Assembly: GCA_025758045.1 (NCBI GenBank)
Contig: CP107208.1
Location: 682,001-746,000 of the forward strand
DNA length: 64,000 nt
Direction of reading: 5' to 3'
Source: Oscillospiraceae bacterium
Lineage (GTDB): Bacteria; Bacillota; Clostridia; Oscillospirales; Ruminococcaceae
A program made the position numbers and the translations under genes. Below are positions 37,014-46,427 of the stretch, piece after piece. The stretch's first letter is position 1; each line of letters begins with the position of its first letter. The notes under the pieces were generated by a model, which did no database searches, had not been told where the DNA came from, and saw nothing but the letters and a program-made list of their open reading frames with translations.

Positions 37014-38225
37014 TTGACGGAACTTTGTTTTGCAGAATTTGCGAAGTGCATACAAGGCGCTATGCAGCCGCCCAATGATGATAAAGATGTCGTTGAACTT
37101 TTGTTGGGGTGGATTACGGATATGCCTAATGTTGTGGATAAAAGAGGAAATCCGGTTAATCTCGCGCCATCGTTGATTAGCGATCTCTTAAAGAGAAAAG
37201 TGGATGTGCCGAAGGCTATCAAGAGTTCCTGCTCAACTCGAAAAATAATTAAAGATGCTATAAAGCATTGTGCGGATAAGCTGATTCCGTATTTGAATCC
37301 TATAGTAAGCGATGACATGTTCGAGGCTATCGAAAAATGTGTTGATGCTGACAGCATCATTGCATCAAAAAAGAAAAAGGAACTGGCAGCTTTTTTCGAA
37401 GATGGGAAAGAAGCTGAGTTCCTTGGGACACTATTGATTTATGTAATTAACAGAGAGAATAGGCTGTCTAATACACCTGTTTTGAGCGAAGATATACCGC
37501 TATTGGCAGAAGTTGGCTATGAATGTCCAATATGTCACGTGCCACTCGTAGAATATATTAAAAGTACTCCCGTAAAAAAATATGAGGTAGTAAGTATTTT
37601 CCCCAATAATATAAGCCTTGATGGATCGGAGTTTGCTTCGATTCCAAGACCTAAGCGTATAGATGCTCCATCCAATAGAATTGCTTTGTGCAGAGATCAT
37701 GCCGAAGAGTATGAAATTGAGCCTACAGTGGAAGAGTATACAACGCTATTCGAGATTAAAAAGCGCGCATCCGATACATATGCTCTTCGCATCGATATAA
37801 ATGATTCAGCGCTCGAAGAAGAAATACAAGATGTTTTGTATGGACTGGCCGGAATAACGGACGATACGCAATTGAAAGAACTTCCGTTAGATGCTTTGCG
37901 GTTAGACCAAAAAATCCTTCCAGAGAATCATCTCCTGAAAAATGACGAGATGACACGGGTATTACGATATTACAATTATATTGATGAGCTGTTTTCTGCG
38001 ATGAATCGTGATGGAACCGGAGACTTCGATTTGATTGCATCCGAAATAGAGACTACATATAAAAGATTAGATAATGGCCAGCTTTCACAGGATGAAGTTG
38101 TCAATGAGTTGGCTGAATGGATAAAAAATAAATCTGGAGTGGGAAATAAAAATATGCGGGCATGCCATATTGTGGTTGCATATTTTATACAGAATTGTGA
38201 GGTGTTTCATGAGATTTCCGAGTAA
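37014..38225 (+). CDS. ABC-three-component system effector/C-terminal component, HNH-like zinc motif
   Basis: 403 aa from TTG 37014 (GGAGAGGAGA 8 nt upstream); a GTG at 36972 would add 14 residues. The middle has CPICHVPL...YEVVSIFPNN...NRIALCRDHAEEYE, the Cys/Cys and Cys/His frame of an HNH zinc finger. The HHIIP-like core reads VSIFP, so the catalytic His appears lost. The C-terminal third is helical and matches what I know of ABC-3C C-terminal domains. Coupled to the next gene by a 17-bp overlap. It is probably the sensor or effector of a phage-defence complex. Confidence 0.7.
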   Translation: MTELCFAEFAKCIQGAMQPPNDDKDVVELLLGWITDMPNVVDKRGNPVNLAPSLISDLLKRKVDVPKAIKSSCSTRKIIKDAIKHCADKLIPYLNPIVSDDMFEAIEKCVDADSIIASKKKKELAAFFEDGKEAEFLGTLLIYVINRENRLSNTPVLSEDIPLLAEVGYECPICHVPLVEYIKSTPVKKYEVVSIFPNNISLDGSEFASIPRPKRIDAPSNRIALCRDHAEEYEIEPTVEEYTTLFEIKKRASDTYALRIDINDSALEEEIQDVLYGLAGITDDTQLKELPLDALRLDQKILPENHLLKNDEMTRVLRYYNYIDELFSAMNRDGTGDFDLIASEIETTYKRLDNGQLSQDEVVNELAEWIKNKSGVGNKNMRACHIVVAYFIQNCEVFHEISE

Positions 38226-38436
38226 GGTAACACCGTATCAGGCAAGTATACTGGCCAAATTTCCTGTGGTCTTAAGTTGCTTGGAAAACGAAGATATGAG
38301 ACCTGATATTCTCTACAAAAAAGTGAAATCCAAGATGACTGATATAGGTGAGTTTTTAGAAATATTGGATTGTCTTTATGCTTTAGGCAAGATTGAATTA
38401 TATGAGGAAGGAGGTATGTTGCATTATGTTGGTTGA
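38209..38436 (+). CDS. ABC-three-component system middle component
   Basis: 75 aa, beginning MRFPSKVTPYQASILAKFP, with a winged-helix-like Leu pattern (ILYKKVKSKMTDIGEFLEILDCLYALGKI). Small proteins of this size and content connect the ATPase and effector in ABC-3C systems. It overlaps both neighbours (17 and 11 bp), supporting one translationally coupled complex. RBS gaggtg. Confidence 0.75.
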   Translation: MRFPSKVTPYQASILAKFPVVLSCLENEDMRPDILYKKVKSKMTDIGEFLEILDCLYALGKIELYEEGGMLHYVG

Positions 38437-40078
38437 GATTATGTGTGATAAATTCAAAGATCACGGAAATCCACGCGGACGGATTGCACTGCATCCTGGG
38501 CTTAATACAGTTATGGGAAGCACAACGGGCTCTAATTCTATCGGTAAATCTACATTTCTTATGATTGTCGATTTTGTCTTTGGTGGGGACGATTATGTCG
38601 AAAAATTGACGGATGTGCAGACTGAGGTCGGCGAACACAGAATCTGCTTTGCATATAAATTCCTTGATGGCATGCATTATTTCTGGCGGTCAAACATCGA
38701 TTATAAGAATGTTCAAAAATGTGATGAAGAGTATCATCCCCTGCCAGACGGATTAATGTCCATAAACCAGTTTCTGTCGTTTTTGCAGTCCCACTACGAT
38801 ATGGACTTGCCTGGTTTGACATTCAGAAATGCTATTGGTCGATCTATGCGTGTGTATAAGCGTGAAACACTCGATGAAGAACATCCGCTTCATCAAGCAA
38901 AACAGGAAAAGGCAGCCGCAGCAATTGAAGGCTTGCTGAAGTTGACGGATTTATACTCTGGTATTGAGGCACAGTCCAAAACTACAGCAGAGGCAAAGGA
39001 TCAGCTTTCAACATTTAAGAAGGCTCAGAAATATAGATATATTCCGTCTGTGGGGAAACAAAAGGAATATGATGCAAACGAAGAACGAATTGCGGAGTTG
39101 AATGCACAGGCGGAAGAATTGGCAAAGAAGAGTTCAAATGGGCTTCTTGATCTGGATTCTATGCAGGCAGAAAAGCTTTCTGTTCTACAGGGGAAACTGT
39201 CAAACTTTAAGAGGCAAAGGTCGCGTTTGCGCTCCCAATTGAGAGCAATTCGTGTAGATAGGGATTTGGGAAAGAAAGGCTTCAAACGAAACTATGATGA
39301 CTTGCTTAAATTTTTCCCGGATGTAGACCTTCAAAGAATAGAAGACATTGAGAGCTTTCATAAACAGTTGGCAGGAATATTAAAAAAAGAGTTTATCGAA
39401 ACAGAACAAAATTTACAGGCAGCACTTGCTCTTGTAGAAGAGGAAATTACAAAAATTGAGGCGGAAATTTCGCAGATAGCCAGAGTAACCAATTTGTCAA
39501 AAGCGGTGCTGGAGCAGTATGCGGAAATCGACAAAGAATTAAAAACACTGCGTTCTGCAAATGAGAACTATGTTAAAACGACAGAACTTTCAAATACAGC
39601 AAAGGCATATGAGGCTGAATTGAATCGTTTAGTTGTAGAACAGATTGCAATTATGCAGCAGAAGATTAACTCTGAGATGTTTGACATTAACAATGAAATT
39701 TACGGCGGTAGAAAGACCGCCCCAACACTTACTATCACAGATGCTTCGCACTATACATTTTTTACTCCGCGTGATGGCGGAACGGGGGCACAGTATAAGG
39801 GACTGGTTGTATTTGATTTGGCGATGCTTACATTAACTAAATTGCCTGTTATTGCTCATGATTCCGTCATGCTAAAGCAGATTGAAGATGATGCGATTGA
39901 AAAGATATTGGGACTTTATGAAGGAACGGCAAAGCAAGTTTTTATAGCAATGGATAAAGAAGGCTCTTATACGAAACGATCGCAGGAAATCATGGAAAGC
40001 AGCAAGGTCTTACAGCTTAGTCCGGGTGAGGGTGCGTTGTTCGGACGCACTTGGAATGATATAGAGGAACAGCAGTAA
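38426..40078 (+). CDS. ABC-three-component system SMC-like ATPase (DUF2326)
   Basis: 550 aa. Walker A GSNSIGKST (35-43), a long coiled coil in about 160-430, and a C-terminal half-ATPase with GGTGAQYKGLVVFDLAML (signature-like) and LPVIAHDS (Walker B region). This SMC/RecN-like layout with the DUF2326 C-terminus is the ATPase of ABC-3C systems, thought to sense invading DNA. Translation begins inside the 3' end of the middle component. Confidence 0.85.
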   Translation: MLVEIMCDKFKDHGNPRGRIALHPGLNTVMGSTTGSNSIGKSTFLMIVDFVFGGDDYVEKLTDVQTEVGEHRICFAYKFLDGMHYFWRSNIDYKNVQKCDEEYHPLPDGLMSINQFLSFLQSHYDMDLPGLTFRNAIGRSMRVYKRETLDEEHPLHQAKQEKAAAAIEGLLKLTDLYSGIEAQSKTTAEAKDQLSTFKKAQKYRYIPSVGKQKEYDANEERIAELNAQAEELAKKSSNGLLDLDSMQAEKLSVLQGKLSNFKRQRSRLRSQLRAIRVDRDLGKKGFKRNYDDLLKFFPDVDLQRIEDIESFHKQLAGILKKEFIETEQNLQAALALVEEEITKIEAEISQIARVTNLSKAVLEQYAEIDKELKTLRSANENYVKTTELSNTAKAYEAELNRLVVEQIAIMQQKINSEMFDINNEIYGGRKTAPTLTITDASHYTFFTPRDGGTGAQYKGLVVFDLAMLTLTKLPVIAHDSVMLKQIEDDAIEKILGLYEGTAKQVFIAMDKEGSYTKRSQEIMESSKVLQLSPGEGALFGRTWNDIEEQQ

Positions 40079-40104
40079 CTGGTGCAAATAGACAGGAGGC
40101 AGTT

Positions 40105-40347
40105 ATGAGGTTCAGTTATAACAAACTTTTTAAATTATTGATTGATAGAAATATAAAGAAAAAAGAACTGTGTGAAATGGCAGAAATCAGTGCCACATCG
40201 ATTGCGAAGCTCGGACATGGAGGAAATGTAAATTCCAAGGTTTTGCTTCAGATATGTAATGCATTGAATTGCGATGTCGGAGATATCATGGAATTTGTTC
40301 GAGATGATCCTGAAATAGGCACTGAGGAAAACGAAGAACGAAAATAA
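40105..40347 (+). CDS. Small XRE-family regulator
   Basis: 80 aa single helix-turn-helix (KKKELCEMAEISATSIAKL...LLQICNALNCDVGDIMEF) with an acidic tail. RBS aggagg. Placed between the ABC-3C operon and the restriction-modification genes, it is a candidate controller protein for the latter. Confidence 0.85.
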   Translation: MRFSYNKLFKLLIDRNIKKKELCEMAEISATSIAKLGHGGNVNSKVLLQICNALNCDVGDIMEFVRDDPEIGTEENEERK

Positions 40348-40367
40348 GAAAAGTGAGGCATATACAA

Positions 40368-40457
40368 ATGGCGGACAAAACAAATGCCAACATTGGCTTT
40401 GAAAAACAGCTGTGGGATGCAACTTGTGTATTGTGGGGACATATCCCGGCAGCATAA
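40368..40457 (+). pseudogene. Relic of a type I restriction HsdM N-terminus
   Basis: 29 codons reading MADKTNANIGFEKQLWDAT and on to HIPAA, then TAA, then Y-R-K-V in frame. HsdM proteins continue ...AAEYRKVI..., so the stop looks like a GAA-to-TAA change, with the rest deleted. An intact start and upstream gtgagg remain. It shows that an older R-M system occupied this slot. Confidence 0.7.
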
Positions 40458-40564
40458 TACAGAAAGGTTAACAAACAATAGCAACAGAAAATAAAGACAC
40501 AAATTTGCAAATGCAAAGAGTTTTGCCGCCGTATGCCAGAGCTTGTTCAACTTAGCTTTTAAAT

Positions 40565-40670
40565 TGGCGAAGAAGACAATCTCATAGAAATTTGCGATGA
40601 ACTAAATTGTTATGTGGTTGATATCACGAATCCTGTTAGAAGGTTGCAGAGGAAGAAATTGGAGAGATAG
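40565..40670 (+). pseudogene. Relic of an XRE regulator C-terminus
   Basis: In frame: L-I-E-I-C-D-E-L-N-C-Y-V-V-D-I-T, closely matching LLQICNALNCDVGDI of the intact XRE protein at 40105, with no N-terminal half. Probably a second truncated regulator or a duplication remnant. Confidence 0.45.
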
Positions 40671-40675
40671 AAAGG

Positions 40676-42367
40676 ATGACACCAACGATGAATAGAATTG
40701 ATGGTGCCAAGCCAAGAGGAGCGGATGATTTAATAGCATCTGCAATCCGGCTTGTTTATTCATATATATGTAGTCGATATTCTAACAAGGATGTCGCAGA
40801 AATCTGTAATGAGTTAAGAATCATTGCAAAAATTAAAGATTTTGACTTTTATACAGATGAAAAAAACGAAAGCAGGTATACATATGCTCAGGTTCAGGAA
40901 AATCTTTCTAAAATTAACGAGAAGGAAACCATAAGAAAAAACAAGGGGGTTTATTACACACCAAACGATGTTGTACGGTTTATCTTAGTCAATAGCGTAA
41001 AATCTTTATTTGGAAAGCTTACTAAAGATAATATATCTGATATGGATTTGTGTAGCATTCCATATAAATCTTTTTGCTACAAAAAGACAGTTTTCGATCC
41101 AACTTGTGGTGCAGGAGAGTATTTGCTTGCCACTCTTGAAATGAAATTGGCGTTGCTGAAACAGAACAAACAAGTATTGTCAAATACTGATATTACAAAG
41201 ATTGTTTCAACTATATATGGAAACGATGTTAATTGTGACTCAGTGACGATCACAAAATTAAGATTATTACTTGGTGTTGCGGAATTCTGCGGGATAGAAT
41301 ATTGCTATGGTTTGGGGAAGATTATGAATCGCCGATTTACAACATACGATTTTGTAGGAACCAAGGTACAGAAGCAGATTAAGCATCATATCATAGTAGG
41401 CAATCCTCCATATGTTGAGGATTCAAAAAGTGGTTTATCTCCAAATAAGCGATATGGAAATATTTATGCAAATGTGCTTATCAATGCCTCTGAACACTTG
41501 GAGAAGAACGGGGCAATGGGCTTTATCATTCCATTGTCATATACATCAACTCCGCGCATGAAACAGCTTCGAGAAGATTTGACTGCACTACTTCCAGAAC
41601 AATATATTATGAGTTTTGCAGACAGACCAGACTGTTTGTTTGATTCTGTGCATCAGAAATTATGCATTTTTATTGGTAAGGACAAGCGTATACCGATAAC
41701 CTTGTATACCGGAAATTATCAATATTGGTACAAGAATGAAAGGAAATTTCTTTTTCAAAATTTGCAGGTGATAAGAAATACTCACCAATGTGATGATTTT
41801 ATCCCTAAATTGGGCAATCAGATGGATGTTGATATTTTTGAGAAGGTCACTAATCCTACAATTACTACACCTATTTATGAAGCTTCACGGAATGGAAATG
41901 AATCGGTATATTTGAATCGCCGAGAGGCATTTTGGATGAAGGCATATCGAACAAAAGTTGATGACCCAGAATATAAGGTGTTTAGTTTTGCAACCGCCAA
42001 AGAGGCTGATTTTTGTTATTGCATAATAAACTCATCGCTTTTTTGGTGGTATTGGATTTGTGTTTCAGATTGTTGGCACGTGAGCAAGACACTTAACAAC
42101 TTCAGAATGCCTGTAATACAAAAAGTTGATAACGCTACCAATTTAGCAACAGCACTGATAGATAGACTTGAGGCAACCAAAGTATATGTAGGAACAAAAC
42201 AAACTCAGTATGAATACAAACATCGCAATTGCCTGGAAGAAATTCATGCGATAGATGATTTTGTAAATGCCGCATATGGACTAACTAAATCTGAAAGTGA
42301 ATATATAAAGTCATTTGCTATCAGATACAGAACAAGTGGAGGGGTTGATGCGGATGAAAGTAATTGA
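40676..42367 (+). CDS. DNA N6-adenine methyltransferase (type II, Eco57I-like)
   Basis: 563 aa. SAM-binding motif I FDPTCGAGEYLL (about 140), catalytic motif IV NPPY (about 243), and a C-terminal region (INSSLFWWYW...RMPVI) resembling target-recognition parts of Eco57I/PglX-type enzymes. No nuclease motif seen, so modification only. The start at 40676 has ggag about 11 nt upstream. Overlaps the C5 methylase by 20 bp; one operon with mcrB and mcrC. Confidence 0.87.
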   Translation: MTPTMNRIDGAKPRGADDLIASAIRLVYSYICSRYSNKDVAEICNELRIIAKIKDFDFYTDEKNESRYTYAQVQENLSKINEKETIRKNKGVYYTPNDVVRFILVNSVKSLFGKLTKDNISDMDLCSIPYKSFCYKKTVFDPTCGAGEYLLATLEMKLALLKQNKQVLSNTDITKIVSTIYGNDVNCDSVTITKLRLLLGVAEFCGIEYCYGLGKIMNRRFTTYDFVGTKVQKQIKHHIIVGNPPYVEDSKSGLSPNKRYGNIYANVLINASEHLEKNGAMGFIIPLSYTSTPRMKQLREDLTALLPEQYIMSFADRPDCLFDSVHQKLCIFIGKDKRIPITLYTGNYQYWYKNERKFLFQNLQVIRNTHQCDDFIPKLGNQMDVDIFEKVTNPTITTPIYEASRNGNESVYLNRREAFWMKAYRTKVDDPEYKVFSFATAKEADFCYCIINSSLFWWYWICVSDCWHVSKTLNNFRMPVIQKVDNATNLATALIDRLEATKVYVGTKQTQYEYKHRNCLEEIHAIDDFVNAAYGLTKSESEYIKSFAIRYRTSGGVDADESN

Positions 42368-43463
42368 TTTATTTGCAGGATGCGGAGGTTTGTCACTTGG
42401 CTTTAGGCAAGCAGGATGTGATGTTGAACAGGCGGTGGAATTTGATCCAGTTATAGCAAACACATATCAACTTAACCATCCTGAAGTCAAAATGATTGTT
42501 GATGATATTAAGAATATAGATACTTCTGGAAACTTTGAAGGTGCAGATGCTGATATCATCATTGGGGGACCGCCGTGCCAGGGATTTTCTATGGCTGGTG
42601 CAAGAATCAGACATGGATTCATTGATGATCCACGTAATTACCTTTTTAAGCACTATTTTAATGTGGTGAAGGAAGTTATGCCAAAGATATTTATTATGGA
42701 GAATGTAAAAGGTATAGCTACCATGCAAGATGGGAAAATATTTGAAGAAATTCAGAGAGTATTTCAAGACTCAGAAGCATTGGGTGGTAAGCCTTATCAT
42801 ATATACCATAGGATAATTAATGCTGCTGATTTTGGAGTTCCTCAGCGTAGAGAAAGAATGATAATTCTTGGCACGCTTATTGAAGATGTCGACATTGACG
42901 CATTGTGGGAAAAAACAAAGAATGATATTTTGCTTGAAATCCCAACCTATTTTGATGCTGTCACGGTATGGGATGCTATTGGAAATTTGCCAATGACAAC
43001 CTCAGACGGAGTTATTCGGAACCCTATTCCTGAAACAGAGTATGAAAAATATCTTTCTTGTGAGACAGAAACAATAACAAATCACATCAAATCTAAGCAC
43101 TCAAGGGTTGCCGTTGAAAGAATGAAACAAATAAAAAATGGTGAAAATTACACGGTTCTTAATGAACGAATTAATTCGATTCATAGCGGTTCGTATGGCA
43201 GACTATGTTGGGATGAGCAAGCTCCGACTATAACTACAAGATTTGATACTCCAGCTGGAGGAAGATTTATCCACCCTGATGAGAATAGGACATTAACGCC
43301 AAGAGAAGCAGCAAGGATTCAGAGCTTCCCGGACAGTTACACTTTTTATGGAGACAAGCGATCAATAAGTCGGCAGATTGGTAATGCTGTGCCGCCGAAG
43401 GTATCTTATTTCCTTGCCAGATTGGTTTTGAATATATTGACCACAGATAATATTGGAGAATAA
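42348..43463 (+). CDS. DNA (cytosine-5-)-methyltransferase
   Basis: 371 aa. Motif I DLFAGCGGLSLGF (7-19), catalytic motif IV GGPPCQGFS with Cys77, motif VI ENVKG, motif VIII QRRER, motif X GNAVPP. The target region lies between VIII and X, sequence unknown. Start at 42348 set by ggagggg. All catalytic motifs present. It sits 6 bp before the McrB gene, as in LlaJI-type systems where two methylases precede McrBC-like restriction genes. Confidence 0.95.
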   Translation: MRMKVIDLFAGCGGLSLGFRQAGCDVEQAVEFDPVIANTYQLNHPEVKMIVDDIKNIDTSGNFEGADADIIIGGPPCQGFSMAGARIRHGFIDDPRNYLFKHYFNVVKEVMPKIFIMENVKGIATMQDGKIFEEIQRVFQDSEALGGKPYHIYHRIINAADFGVPQRRERMIILGTLIEDVDIDALWEKTKNDILLEIPTYFDAVTVWDAIGNLPMTTSDGVIRNPIPETEYEKYLSCETETITNHIKSKHSRVAVERMKQIKNGENYTVLNERINSIHSGSYGRLCWDEQAPTITTRFDTPAGGRFIHPDENRTLTPREAARIQSFPDSYTFYGDKRSISRQIGNAVPPKVSYFLARLVLNILTTDNIGE

Positions 43464-43469
43464 TTATAT

Positions 43470-46412
43470 ATGAAAAATTTACTGTTTACAGGTAATCCTG
43501 CTACAGGAAAAACTTTTCTTGCAAGAGCAGCGGCCTATTACCTGTGCCATGAAAAATTAAATATAAATAGTCTCCAATCGAAGAACATCTATGAGGATTT
43601 GGATAAGATTGAGACTTTCATAAACAGTAGCAAATGTGAATTTATTCAGGTTCATCCGAGCATGACATATGAAGATATCGTTTATGGTATCGACATAAAA
43701 GCCACAGGTTCAATGACTGTAGACTATGTGGAGAAACGAATAAAAAAACTATGTGATAGAGCAAGGCTGTCAGAAGAATATTATGCAGTGATATTTGATG
43801 ATATTTCAAGGCTTGACGCAGGTGCATTATTGGGTAATCTTATCTATGCTATGGAATTCCGTAATGAATCTGTTCCACTTGCTGACGGCTCAAATTTATG
43901 CATTCCAAACAATGTTGTTCTAATATTCACAGAATGTAGAGAATTCCATTTTGGCCATTTAGATTATGCATTGCGTAGGAGAATGGATTATGTTGCCGAA
44001 CTAAAAGCTGATAGAGGAATAATCGAAAGATATTATGATGCAGTTAATGCAAATGCGGGTAGGATTATTACAGATATCTTCGATAGTATAAGGGAATTTT
44101 TGTCCTCTAATGCGGCACCCGGAGTTCTTGATGTTGCCGAAAAATATATGCCAGGACATGGAATGTTTATGGTTGATCGCACAGGGACTTCCTATTTTGT
44201 GTTGGACAAGTTTAAACAGAAATTGGTGTATCAGATATTCCCTTTTCTGAACTATCTTTCTTCAATGGGGATTATTAGTGGCAATGTAGAGTCTTTTGAG
44301 CAAGCACTTTCCTCAAAATTGAATACAGGCGTATCAGGGCTGAATCGTATTTCAGACATACGGAAGGTTATGGTCAATTCGGGAGATAGGGTTGCCCCTT
44401 ACTCTTTGGAGGATACAATCAACTATTATGAAAGAGAAATCATCCCGAATCACTGTTCTGATTATAAAGGTTTGTTAGAAAGTGTAATTGATGCAGTTAT
44501 ATTAAATGGGGTGTTTCCAAGTGATATAGCAACAGAATCTCTCTTGTTTAACATAGAGGTTGCATCTGTACCAAGCAAATCTGTGCCAGTAGCATATGCC
44601 TCTTATTTGGTAAAAGCGCAGGATGCTCCGAGCTACTATTATGAAACTGCTGTAAAAGGAAAAAATAGGCGTAATCCTCATGCATATTATTCTACTCGGC
44701 CGGGTAATGTGGGAAGATGGGCTGAACGGTCAGATGTTGCAGCATATGAGATTTCATATACAGATGGTTCACCGAGCGACACCTACCTTCCTTTGAATGG
44801 ACTAAGACTACATACTTTTACGACAAATAATGTATGCAAAGATAATAACCCAGCAGAAATATATGGATCTTTATATCGACTCTTGCTGTACTATTTGAAG
44901 GTATATGAGATGAACGTATCACTGATAAAGGGACACGATGAGTCTTATATGGATTTAGATGAATTGATTTCATTGGAAATAAAGTATCTATCTTCCCTGC
45001 ATGATACATTAAGAAATGTTAATGCAGCTTCACAAACAGAACGAGAAAAAGCACGCATTGATTATTTCGGCACAAGAATGAGACAATTGCGAACTCTGTG
45101 GACACAGCAAGGAAAAACAGTCAAAGTCGATAAGCAGAAATATGAAAATCTAATTTCGGGTTTGACACCCTTTAGCGTTGGGGCATATGAAGATATTTAT
45201 AACATCACAAATGGTGAAGAAAAAGGCATAGAAATAAAAGGAGTGGTAAAAATGACTGACTTAAAGGATTATCAGCAGATTATGGAAAATATCGGGGTTC
45301 GTCAGATGATATTCCAGGGACCTCCTGGCACATCAAAAACCTTTGAGAGTAAAAGATTTGTGCTTAAACAGTTGAATCCGGATTCGGAAGTTTTAGCAAA
45401 ACGTTTTGTGAGTCAGGAAGATATTTCTTCTGCACTTGATACTTATAAGTTATCAGAAGAAGACTATTCGAATCCGGAGAATTCAGAGAAATTGCTCACA
45501 GGTGGATGGGATTTAGTACAGTTTCATCCATCATACAGTTATGAAGACTTCATAAGAGGCATTGAGGTGAAGGCTGATGGAGGACTTCCATCGTATAACA
45601 GTGTGAATAGAATTCTTGGCAAGATTGCTGAATTTGCAAAACTTGCTGAAAAGAAAAAGCCAGATGTACCTCCGAAGTTTTATCTCGTTATTGATGAGAT
45701 TAATAGAGCAAATATTGCTACAGTATTTGGGGAATTGATTTATGGTCTCGAATATCGTGACAGCAAAGTATCTACACCTTATGAGGTCGAGGACAAGGTA
45801 ACTGATTCCGTGTCAAGAACTAAGGACATTGTTCTTGGAAAGAATCTATTTATTATTGGCACAATGAATACCGCTGATAAATCTATTGATTCAATTGATT
45901 ACGCTATTCGTAGGCGTTTCCTTTTTGTTGATAGCCCTGCAGATCGTAATGTCGTTATCAGCTGCTATAAAAATGCTTCTGAAAATGATGATGAGAATTC
46001 TATTGAACTGTTGGTGTTTGATGCAGTACAAGCAATTTTTGATAATGAAAGCTACTTTAATGATGAGTATCAAAAAAGCGATGTTCGTCTTGGGCATACC
46101 TATTTTCTCAGAAAAAGAAAAGAAGGATACGAGGAGGATTTCGTTGAACGCTTCGTTTTTCAAATTATTCCTATTTTAAGGGAATACGTAAAAGATGGGA
46201 TTTTAGATACCATTGAGGACTTGAAAGCTATTGAGCACACTCCTTCGGAAATTCGTGATGCTGCAGACCGTGGTGAAAGAGTTCGCTTTATCAGTGATAA
46301 TATAATGTTGTATGCTAAAGAGTTTGGGAACATGACAAGGTCTGGAAAGTGCATTGACAATGAATATGTGGGGACTTTTATTGAAGAGGTGCGCACAAAA
46401 ATAGGATATTAA
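43470..46412 (+). CDS. McrB-like restriction protein with two AAA domains
   Basis: 980 aa. The first AAA has Walker A GNPATGKT (8-15) and Walker B VIFDDISR (about 107), but its MNTAD-type signature reads FTECREF. The second has Walker A GPPGTSKT (about 617), LVIDEINRAN (about 740) and the GTP-specific IGTMNTADKSID (about 797). No N-terminal 5-methylcytosine-binding domain; the first AAA takes that place. An internal ATG at 45252 (Met595) has AAAAGGAG 8 nt upstream and could yield a 386-aa form. Acts with McrC to translocate and cut DNA. Confidence 0.88.
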   Translation: MKNLLFTGNPATGKTFLARAAAYYLCHEKLNINSLQSKNIYEDLDKIETFINSSKCEFIQVHPSMTYEDIVYGIDIKATGSMTVDYVEKRIKKLCDRARLSEEYYAVIFDDISRLDAGALLGNLIYAMEFRNESVPLADGSNLCIPNNVVLIFTECREFHFGHLDYALRRRMDYVAELKADRGIIERYYDAVNANAGRIITDIFDSIREFLSSNAAPGVLDVAEKYMPGHGMFMVDRTGTSYFVLDKFKQKLVYQIFPFLNYLSSMGIISGNVESFEQALSSKLNTGVSGLNRISDIRKVMVNSGDRVAPYSLEDTINYYEREIIPNHCSDYKGLLESVIDAVILNGVFPSDIATESLLFNIEVASVPSKSVPVAYASYLVKAQDAPSYYYETAVKGKNRRNPHAYYSTRPGNVGRWAERSDVAAYEISYTDGSPSDTYLPLNGLRLHTFTTNNVCKDNNPAEIYGSLYRLLLYYLKVYEMNVSLIKGHDESYMDLDELISLEIKYLSSLHDTLRNVNAASQTEREKARIDYFGTRMRQLRTLWTQQGKTVKVDKQKYENLISGLTPFSVGAYEDIYNITNGEEKGIEIKGVVKMTDLKDYQQIMENIGVRQMIFQGPPGTSKTFESKRFVLKQLNPDSEVLAKRFVSQEDISSALDTYKLSEEDYSNPENSEKLLTGGWDLVQFHPSYSYEDFIRGIEVKADGGLPSYNSVNRILGKIAEFAKLAEKKKPDVPPKFYLVIDEINRANIATVFGELIYGLEYRDSKVSTPYEVEDKVTDSVSRTKDIVLGKNLFIIGTMNTADKSIDSIDYAIRRRFLFVDSPADRNVVISCYKNASENDDENSIELLVFDAVQAIFDNESYFNDEYQKSDVRLGHTYFLRKRKEGYEEDFVERFVFQIIPILREYVKDGILDTIEDLKAIEHTPSEIRDAADRGERVRFISDNIMLYAKEFGNMTRSGKCIDNEYVGTFIEEVRTKIGY
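45236..45254 (+). promoter_or_regulatory. Internal ribosome-binding site and start in mcrB
   Basis: AAAAGGAG (45236-45243), 8-nt spacing, in-frame ATG (45252-45254) opening the second AAA domain. E. coli mcrB also makes a short form by internal initiation, though there it lacks only the DNA-binding part. Confidence 0.6.
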
Positions 46413-46427
46413 TAGGAAAGTGATGTT

